A DNA stretch of 18,675 bases, taken from an uncultured Azospirillum sp. GTDB taxonomy: Bacteria > Pseudomonadota > Alphaproteobacteria > Azospirillales > Azospirillaceae. The position numbers and the translations under genes are program-made. The notes under the pieces are model-generated. The model was not told the origin of the DNA. It did no database searches and saw nothing but the letters and a program-made list of their open reading frames with translations. Numbering within the stretch: the stretch's first letter is position 1; each line of letters begins with the position of its first letter. This document shows positions 13,205 to 18,675 of this stretch, piece by piece. The stretch spans positions 1 through 18,675 of the forward strand of contig CALGOL010000445.1 in assembly GCA_937960755.1 (NCBI GenBank), written 5' to 3'.

Positions 13205-13606
13205 GGTCGCCGGCGCCAGACGCAGATGCTCATGAATCAGCCGCATGTTGCGCTGGTTGGCCTTGAGGAAGAAATCGGCGGCGTCGCCGACCAACGGAAT
13301 GGCGCCGACCGCCGCGTCGATGGCGAGATTGCCGACCATCCGCCCCAACAGTCGCGGCGGCAAACGCAAGCGCCGCGCCTCCACCAGCATCCAAGCGGCG
13401 ATCAACTTGGCGGCGATGTCGCCGACGCCGGGGATCAGTCCCAGCGCGGCGTCAAGGCCAAAGCGCATCGACGTGCCGGGCAAGCGAAACGCGCCGTCCA
13501 GCAAATGCGCCAGCTTCTCCAGCCGGCGCAAAGCGTCGGGATCGGCGCCCGGCGGCAACACCACGTCATGCTCTCTCACAGCATTCTGGTCGGCGGCGGC
13601 GGCCAT
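13202..13606 (-). CDS. DUF4112 family protein
   Basis: A 134-residue protein of the DUF4112 family, function unknown. The family core is RRLEKLAHLLDGAFRLPGT (27-45), GLIPGVGD (56-63) and AIPLVGDAADFFLKANQRN (102-120). The glycine/proline turns between hydrophobic helices (about 48-75 and 85-110) suggest membrane association. ATG 13604-13606 has AAGGA 11 nt upstream. The TAG stop lies inside the terminal arm of the palindromic element 13101-13204, so the insertion may have set the C-terminus (LRLAPAT). It is 119 bp downstream of the FkbM gene on the same strand. Confidence 0.87.
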   Translation of the reverse strand: MAAAADQNAVREHDVVLPPGADPDALRRLEKLAHLLDGAFRLPGTSMRFGLDAALGLIPGVGDIAAKLIAAWMLVEARRLRLPPRLLGRMVGNLAIDAAVGAIPLVGDAADFFLKANQRNMRLIHEHLRLAPAT

Positions 13607-13698
13607 GACGGCGTCATCCTTTTCTGCAATGGTGAACCAACGTCACGACATATCGTGCGTCGACCGCCGTTGCGGAAGACCCCGCCCTCGCCCTTCTT

Positions 13699-13712
13699 GC
13701 ACCTTGAACCAC
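13699..13712. repeat. Direct repeat, left copy, flanking the FkbM gene
   Basis: GCACCTTGAACCAC here is identical to 14588-14601, which is the 3' end of the RND gene. On the minus strand this copy continues to read W-F-K-V-Q-E-G, like the pump C-terminus W-F-K-V-R-E-G; over 24 bp there are 4 differences, all transitions. It may be a target or attachment duplication, but a 14-bp match in a window this size can arise by chance. Confidence 0.35.
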
Positions 13713-13725
13713 ATTGCAATCGGTA

Positions 13726-14472
13726 TCAACCGATCGTATTGGATATTGAAAATACATTTTCGCCAATATAGACAAAATCTCGGTCGTATGACGATACGCA
13801 TTTCAAAAAATTTCGGGAGAGCGCCTTGCCTGGCATCATACAGTCGTGCAATTCGATAATAATGAGTGGGGTTTTTTCAACCCAATCCGTATCCGCGGCG
13901 AATAGGTTTTCTTCACCGCCCTCTATATCAATTTTAACAATAAATGGTGAATGGTTGACGTATTTTTCGTATATTTGACGAACCGTGACGCATGTCGTCG
14001 CATCATTACCGGCGATATTACCGGCGATTTCGGCGTCGACGGGCGCGGTCTGATATCCCCAGTGCCCTACTTTTGGATCGCGAATTGTTACGTATCCCGG
14101 CGCCGACGTCAGAGCGCCTTGGATGTTTTCTACTTCTAAGCCTTCGGTATTGCGTGAAAGCATCGCAAAATTTCCCGCCTCCGGCTCAATCGCTACAACA
14201 TGCGACGCCGGAAAACATCCTTGGAAAAAAACCGTCGCGGCGCCGATGTTGGCTCCGGCGTCGACGATCAAAGGCTTTCTTCCCGATGCTATAATTTTGT
14301 TGTAATAACGATTTATCTCTTTTCCGCGATCTAACCTCATTATATTGTAATCATGGTTGCAGAATATTTGATCGAATACGCCTTGATCGCTTGTATTTTC
14401 GCGGCGGAAAAATTGTCTCTTCATCGCGCCGATGCTGATATTGACGCTATTTATCGGCATTGACGCCCCCAT
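13726..14472 (-). CDS. FkbM-family methyltransferase, AT-rich and probably acquired
   Basis: A 248-residue SAM-dependent methyltransferase of the FkbM family, which usually O-methylates sugars or lipid and polyketide products. The SAM-binding motif is IVDAGANIGAATVFF (69-83), followed by VVAIEPE (92-98) and the family segment VKIDIEGGEENLF (179-191) and IIIELHD (204-210). No signal peptide. Base use is sharply unlike its neighbours: 13921-13980 contains only 17 G/C in 60, against GC-rich surroundings, and codons such as AAA, ATA and TTT are frequent. ATG 14470-14472 follows AGGA at 3 nt; ATG 14458-14460 (four codons on) is an alternative start. No glycosyltransferase or polysaccharide genes are adjacent, so its substrate is not indicated. 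It sits alone between an RND pump and a DUF4112 gene and is flanked by short direct repeats, suggesting horizontal transfer. Confidence 0.88.
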   Translation of the reverse strand: MGASMPINSVNISIGAMKRQFFRRENTSDQGVFDQIFCNHDYNIMRLDRGKEINRYYNKIIASGRKPLIVDAGANIGAATVFFQGCFPASHVVAIEPEAGNFAMLSRNTEGLEVENIQGALTSAPGYVTIRDPKVGHWGYQTAPVDAEIAGNIAGNDATTCVTVRQIYEKYVNHSPFIVKIDIEGGEENLFAADTDWVEKTPLIIIELHDCMMPGKALSRNFLKCVSSYDRDFVYIGENVFSISNTIG

Positions 14473-14531
14473 TTTCCTGATCGCTCACCTGCGGCGTATT
14501 CTGCGCGATATTCCCCAAAAACGATAAGCGA

Positions 14532-14562
14532 ATTGTACGACAAGCGGCGGACGGCCCGTCAA
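14532..14562 (-). promoter_or_regulatory. Possible sigma-70 promoter of the FkbM gene
   Basis: On the minus strand TTGACG (14562-14557) and TACAAT (14537-14532) resemble -35 and -10 boxes, but the spacer is 19 bp, longer than ideal. The start would lie about 50 bp before the FkbM ATG. No strong terminator separates it from the RND gene, so read-through is also possible. Confidence 0.3.
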
Positions 14563-14583
14563 TCACCCCAGAACAATCACCCC
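14560..14583. repeat. 10-bp direct repeat across the RND stop codon
   Basis: CAATCACCCC occurs at 14560-14569 and 14574-14583, separated by AGAA. The second copy contains the RND TGA stop (14577-14579, minus). It marks the edge where GC-rich pump DNA gives way to the AT-rich FkbM segment, and may be a slippage or insertion scar. Confidence 0.55.
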
Positions 14584-17500
14584 TCCCGCACCTTGAACCA
14601 CGCGGCGTAGAGCGCCGGCAGGAAGAACAGCGTCAACAAGGTCGCCACCGCCAGCCCGCCCATCATCGACACCGCCATCGGCCCCCAGAACACGTTGCGG
14701 GTCAATGGGATCATCGCCAGGATCGCCGCGGCGGCGGTCAGCGCGATGGGCCGCGCCCGCCGCACGGTGGCGCCGATGATCGCCTCCCAAGGCGAATGAC
14801 CGGCGTGAATATCCTGGTCGATCTGGTCCACCAGAATGACCGAGTTGCGCATGATGATGCCGGCCAGCGCGATGACGCCCAAGGTGGCGACGAAGCCGAA
14901 CGGCATGCCGGTCAGCAGCAAGGCCGCCGTCACCCCGATCAGGCCCAAGGGCGCGGTCAAGAACACCAGAAAGACGCGGGAGAAGCTTTGGAGCTGCACC
15001 ATCAGCGTCACCGCCATCAGCAGGATCATCAGCGGGACCATGGCGGCGATGGAGGTCTGACCCTTGGCGCTTTCCTCAATCGCCCCGCCCATGGCGATTC
15101 GATAGCCGTCCGGCAGTTTAGCCTTCAGTTCCGACAGCGCCTTATCCACCCGCTGGCTGACCACCGGGGCTTGCAAGCCGCCGACCACGTCGCCCTTCAC
15201 CGTCATCACGGTTTCGCGGTTGCGCCGCCACAAGATCGGCTCCTCAAACTCGTAACGCAGCGTCGCCACCTGCGACAGCGGGGCCGGAACGCCGCGGCCG
15301 GTCGGCACGGTCAATTCGTCCAGCCGCCCCAAATCCAGCCGTTCGGCGTCGGAGGTGCGCAACACCACGTCCACCAGCTCCACCCCCTCGCGGTACTGGG
15401 TGGCGCTGACCCCGCCCAGCAGCAGTTGCAGGGCGTTGGACAGGTCTTGCCGGGTGACGCCCAGCGCGCGGGCCTTGGCGACGTCGACTTCCAGCCGCAC
15501 CCGCTTAGCGAGCTCGTTCCAATCAAGGTGCAGGTTGGCGAGGTTGGGATCGGCCGCCATCACTTTGCGCACTTCTTCGGCGGTGCGGCGGATTTGCGCC
15601 GGGTCGGGGCCGGTGACGCGGAATTGCACCGGATAGCCCACCGGCGGGCCGTTCTCCAGCCGGGAAACCCGGACGCGGGCTTCGGGAAACTCGCTTTCCG
15701 CCAGCGATTCCAGATAGCCGATCAGGCGTTCACGGGATTCCAGCCCCTTGGTGACCACCACAAGCTGGCCGAAATTGTCGTTCTGAAGCTGCTGGTCGAG
15801 GGGCAGGTAAAAGCGCGGGCTGCCGCCGCCGACATAAGTCGCCCAATGCTCAACGTCTTCCGACGCGCCGACAATCTTTTCCAGGCGGCGCACGGCGCGG
15901 TCGGTGGCGGCGATGGCCGAACCTTCCGCCAACCGCACGTCCACCAGCAATTCCGGGCGCGCCGAGGCGGGGAAAAACTGCTGCTGCACCAAACCGAAAC
16001 CGGCGACCGAGGCGATGAAAAGCATGACGGTGACGGCGATGGAAACCCAGCGCCAGCGCACGCAAGCCGTCACCATGGCGCGGAAAATCCGGTAAGGGCG
16101 GCTGTCGTAGACGTCGTGCGCGTCATGTCCGCCCCCATGGCCCCCGCCATGGCTCTCCGCGCCGTGCTTGGGGTCGGGCAGCAGCATGTAGCCGAGATAA
16201 GGCGTGAAGATCACCGCGGCGATCCACGACAGCAGCAACGACGCCCCCACCACCCAGAATATCGCGTTGGTGTACTCGCCGGCCGCAGATTGGGCGAAGC
16301 CCACCGGCACGAAGCCCACCGCGGTGACGATGGTGCCCGACAGCATGGGAAATGCGGTGGAGGTGTAGGCGAAGGCGCCGGCCTTCAGCCGGTCCCAGCC
16401 CTGCTCCATCTTCACATGCATCATCTCGACCGCGATGATGGCGTCGTCCACCAAGAGGCCCAGCGCGATAATCAGCGCGCCCAGCGAAATGCGGTGAAGG
16501 TCGATGCCCAGCAGCAGCATGGTGGATGCGACCATCGCCAACACCAGCGGCACGGTCAGCGCCACCACCGTGCCGGTGCGCCACCCCAGCGACAGGAAGC
16601 TGACCGCCATGACGATGCCCAGCGCCTCCAGCAGCGCCTTGACGAATTCGCTGATCGAATTGGTGACGACATGCGATTGGTCGGCGATTTGCAGCGCCTC
16701 CATCCCGACCGGCAGGTCGGCGCGAATCCCTTCCATCGCGCGGCCGAGATCGTCGCCAAGTTTAAGCACGTTGCGGCCGTCGGCCATCACCACCCCCAGC
16801 CCCACCGCGGCGCGGCCTTGGGCGCGCATCAGGTAGGTGGGCGGGTCGACATAGCCGCGGCTGACGTCCGCCACGTCGCCGATGGTGATGAGCCGGCCGC
16901 CCGAGCCCACCGGCAAGGCGCTCACCCGCGCCACCGTATCCAGTCCCATGTCGACGCGAACGAACACCTTGTCGGAGGCGGTGTCGACGCTGCCCGCCGC
17001 TGTCACGGCGTTGTCGCGTTGCAACGCCTCCATCACCGCCTGCACCGTCAGGCCGAAGCTGGCCAGTCGCTGGCTGGAGATCTCGACATAAATCCGCTCC
17101 GCTTGGGAACCAATCAGATCCACCTTGCGCACGCCGGGAACCCGCAGCAGACGGGCGCGCATGTCGTCGGCCGCGCGCTTCAGTTCGGCGAAGCCGAACT
17201 CTTCGCCGACCACGGCGTAGACAGAGGAATAGACGTCGCCGAACTCGTCATTGAAAAACGGGCCGATGGTTCCGTCCGGCAGGGTCTGCGCCACGTCGCC
17301 CACCCGTTTGCGCGCCTGATACCACAGACCCTTGACCTCTTTCGGCGGAGTCGAGTCGGCGAGCTGGACGAACACCATGGTGGCGCCGGGCTTGGAGTAG
17401 CTGCGCACCAGATCGAACCACGGCAGCCCTTCCAGCGCCTTTTCGATACGGTCGGCCACCAGCAATTCCATTTCGCGCGCCGTGGCGCCCGGCCAATAGG

Positions 17501-17654
17501 CCGACACCGTCATGACCTTAAAGGTGAAGGGCGGGTCTTCCGCCCGCCCCAGCCGCTGATACGACAAAGCGCCGGCCAGCACCGACGCCAGCAGGAAGAA
17601 CAGCACCAGCGGGCGATGGGCCAACGCCCAGGCGGAGAGATTGCCGCGGCTCAT
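14577..17654 (-). CDS. RND family efflux pump, inner-membrane permease
   Basis: A 1025-residue RND permease of the AcrB-like (HAE1) superfamily, which uses the proton gradient to export compounds through an adaptor and outer-membrane channel. Twelve helices are expected: TM1 about 15-33, TM2-TM6 within about 338-492, TM7 about 535-557, TM8-TM12 within about 860-1020. Two periplasmic loops of some 300 residues lie between. Proton-relay aspartates are Asp403/Asp404 in GLLVDDAIIAVE. In TM10 the AcrB lysine is replaced by Arg936 (IIMRNSVILVD), as I recall for part of the family. The loop after TM6 is histidine-rich (His497, 502, 506, 510, 513 among glycines). ATG 17652-17654 overlaps the adaptor stop as ATGA, indicating translational coupling; an earlier start inside the adaptor gene is rejected. 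The substrate is unknown. The outer-membrane partner is not in the window. Confidence 0.95.
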   Translation of the reverse strand: MSRGNLSAWALAHRPLVLFFLLASVLAGALSYQRLGRAEDPPFTFKVMTVSAYWPGATAREMELLVADRIEKALEGLPWFDLVRSYSKPGATMVFVQLADSTPPKEVKGLWYQARKRVGDVAQTLPDGTIGPFFNDEFGDVYSSVYAVVGEEFGFAELKRAADDMRARLLRVPGVRKVDLIGSQAERIYVEISSQRLASFGLTVQAVMEALQRDNAVTAAGSVDTASDKVFVRVDMGLDTVARVSALPVGSGGRLITIGDVADVSRGYVDPPTYLMRAQGRAAVGLGVVMADGRNVLKLGDDLGRAMEGIRADLPVGMEALQIADQSHVVTNSISEFVKALLEALGIVMAVSFLSLGWRTGTVVALTVPLVLAMVASTMLLLGIDLHRISLGALIIALGLLVDDAIIAVEMMHVKMEQGWDRLKAGAFAYTSTAFPMLSGTIVTAVGFVPVGFAQSAAGEYTNAIFWVVGASLLLSWIAAVIFTPYLGYMLLPDPKHGAESHGGGHGGGHDAHDVYDSRPYRIFRAMVTACVRWRWVSIAVTVMLFIASVAGFGLVQQQFFPASARPELLVDVRLAEGSAIAATDRAVRRLEKIVGASEDVEHWATYVGGGSPRFYLPLDQQLQNDNFGQLVVVTKGLESRERLIGYLESLAESEFPEARVRVSRLENGPPVGYPVQFRVTGPDPAQIRRTAEEVRKVMAADPNLANLHLDWNELAKRVRLEVDVAKARALGVTRQDLSNALQLLLGGVSATQYREGVELVDVVLRTSDAERLDLGRLDELTVPTGRGVPAPLSQVATLRYEFEEPILWRRNRETVMTVKGDVVGGLQAPVVSQRVDKALSELKAKLPDGYRIAMGGAIEESAKGQTSIAAMVPLMILLMAVTLMVQLQSFSRVFLVFLTAPLGLIGVTAALLLTGMPFGFVATLGVIALAGIIMRNSVILVDQIDQDIHAGHSPWEAIIGATVRRARPIALTAAAAILAMIPLTRNVFWGPMAVSMMGGLAVATLLTLFFLPALYAAWFKVREG

Positions 17655-18651
17655 CGCGCCGCCTCGACCCACAGGCGGACCTTTTCACCGGCGGTCAGCT
17701 TGTGGGTTCCCGCCGTCACCACCCGTTCGCCGCCCGCCAAGCCGGCCGACAACACCGCGTCGTCGCCGACATAAGCCGCCACCGTCACCGGCCGCTGCGT
17801 CAGGCGGTTTTCAGCCGGGTCCACCACCCACACCGAGGCTTTGCCGTCGTACTGAGACAGCGCGGTCAACGGCAGGCGCACTACGGGCGCCGCGTCGCGG
17901 TTCTGCGCCGACAAAGTGGCGGTCATGCCCAATTGGGCGGCGTCCGGCGGATTTATCAGCGTGGCGCGGACTTGGAAGGTGCGCACCGCAGCGTCGGCCT
18001 CCGGCGCCACTTCCCGCAAACGGGCGTCGATGGCGACGCCGGGCAGCGACCAGAGTTCAACCGTCAACCGCTGTTCCGACAAAGCGGCCAGACGGTGTTC
18101 CGGGATATTCGCCACCGCCTCCAGCTCGCCGTCGCGGGCGATGCGCACCGCTGGCTGGCCGGCGGTAACCACCTGGCCCGGCTCCACCAGCGTCGCCGTC
18201 ACCACCCCCGGCCCGTCGGCGGTCAGCGAGGCGTATTGCAGCGAGTTGAGCAATACGTTCAATGACGCCTCAACCTCGCGGACCTTGGCGTCAGCCTTAT
18301 CCAGCAAGGTCTTGCGGCGGTCGCGCTCCTGCGCCGTCGTCCACTCGCCCTGCTTCAACTGCTCATAACGCCGATAGTCGACTCGCGCGTTTTCCGCATC
18401 CGCCTTGGCGGAGGCCAATTGCGCTTGCGCCGCCCGCACCTGTAATTGCAAGTCGGCGGGATCGAGGGTCGCCAGGGGCTGGCCGGCGCTCACCCGCGCC
18501 CCCACTTCCACGAGCCGCGCCGTCACCTTGCCGGCGACGCGAAAGCCAAGGTCGGCCTCGACCCGCGGCTTAATCACCGCGGCGTAGCGCGTCGCCTCCT
18601 CCAGCGGGGCTAGGGTCGCGACCATGGTGCGCACCGGGCGGGGCGGCGCCG
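17651..18651 (-). CDS. RND efflux periplasmic adaptor (membrane fusion protein), 5' truncated
   Basis: Adaptor linking the RND permease to the outer-membrane channel. The frame stays open to the adapter junction at 18651 (residues APPRPV before RTMVATLAP), so the true start and the signal or lipoprotein sequence lie off the contig; a GTG at 18634 is only an internal codon. Visible order: first beta-barrel/lipoyl half (KPRVEADLGFRVAGKV, GQPLATLDPADL), alpha-helical hairpin (QVRAAQAQLASAKADAENAR to VREVEASLN), second lipoyl half (GVVTATLVEPGQVVTAGQP), beta-barrel (ANIPEHRLAAL to GMTATLS) and membrane-proximal domain to the C-terminus (VVTAGTHKLTAGEKVRLW). It ends in TGA overlapping the permease ATG by 4 nt. 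A TetR-type regulator often precedes such pairs but would lie outside the window. Confidence 0.94.
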
Positions 18652-18675
18652 AGATCGGAAGAGCATCGTGTAGGG
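18652..18675 (+). other. Illumina P5-side adapter, reverse complement (artefact)
   Basis: AGATCGGAAGAGC followed by TCGTGTAGGG is the start of the universal adapter as read through an insert. One base differs from the standard sequence: A at 18665 where G is expected. Genomic sequence ends at about 18651. Confidence 0.97.

Noticed and set aside
13644..13657. CACGA/TCGTG hairpin upstream of the DUF4112 gene
   Set aside because: A 5-bp stem is expected by chance in this sequence and no other signal supports it.
14796..17774. A very long open frame on the plus strand opposite the RND genes (about 990 codons)
   Set aside because: It is the antisense shadow of a GC-rich, codon-biased gene: rich in His, Gln and Arg, with no domain recognised, while the minus strand has a complete RND protein.
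42..18651. CRISPR array, tRNA, rRNA or prophage genes
   Set aside because: No regularly spaced repeats, cloverleaf-like genes, rRNA segments, integrase or phage structural genes were seen on either strand.

Overview
The genomic part of this window is 42-18651. Both ends carry Illumina adapter: 1-41 is the P7-side adapter with an index, and 18652-18675 is the P5-side adapter read in reverse complement. The DNA is GC-rich with strong codon bias. The protein families and the thrS-infC arrangement, together with FNR/FixK-type boxes and a TAGAGCG-ended intergenic palindromic element, suggest an alphaproteobacterium, plausibly a Rhodospirillales-like facultative anaerobe. This is inference; no 16S rRNA gene is present.

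Left half, plus strand (134-8328): pyrG (CTP synthase), then a soluble REC-REC-histidine kinase. A 438-bp gap follows, holding a candidate 23-residue leucine-rich peptide gene, two hairpins and a FixK-like box. Next comes a tight four-gene operon for a 2-oxoacid:acceptor oxidoreductase: gamma, alpha and beta subunits, plus a GltD-like FAD/NAD(P)H protein fused to a 2[4Fe-4S] ferredoxin domain. The fourth protein probably links the thiamine-diphosphate enzyme to the NAD(P)H pool.

Middle gap (8329-8988): right after the operon lies a near-perfect FNR/FixK box, a well-placed -10 element, about 30 nt of CU-rich sequence and a strong intrinsic terminator. I read this as an oxygen-regulated small RNA gene of about 58 nt, the most interesting candidate here. 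The rest of the gap is a run of inverted repeats and the infC terminator.

Right half, minus strand (8989-18651), in transcription order: a 5'-truncated RND adaptor, an RND pump (stop and start overlap as ATGA), an AT-rich FkbM-type methyltransferase, a DUF4112 protein, a MerR-XRE-cupin regulator, a MAPEG-family membrane protein, thrS and infC. infC appears to start at a rare ATA codon. The FkbM gene stands out in base composition, has short direct repeats at both edges, and is probably acquired.

Most of the window is ordinary core genome. The less usual items are the sRNA candidate, the small peptide gene, the fused electron-transfer subunit, the double-HTH cupin regulator and the FkbM insertion.
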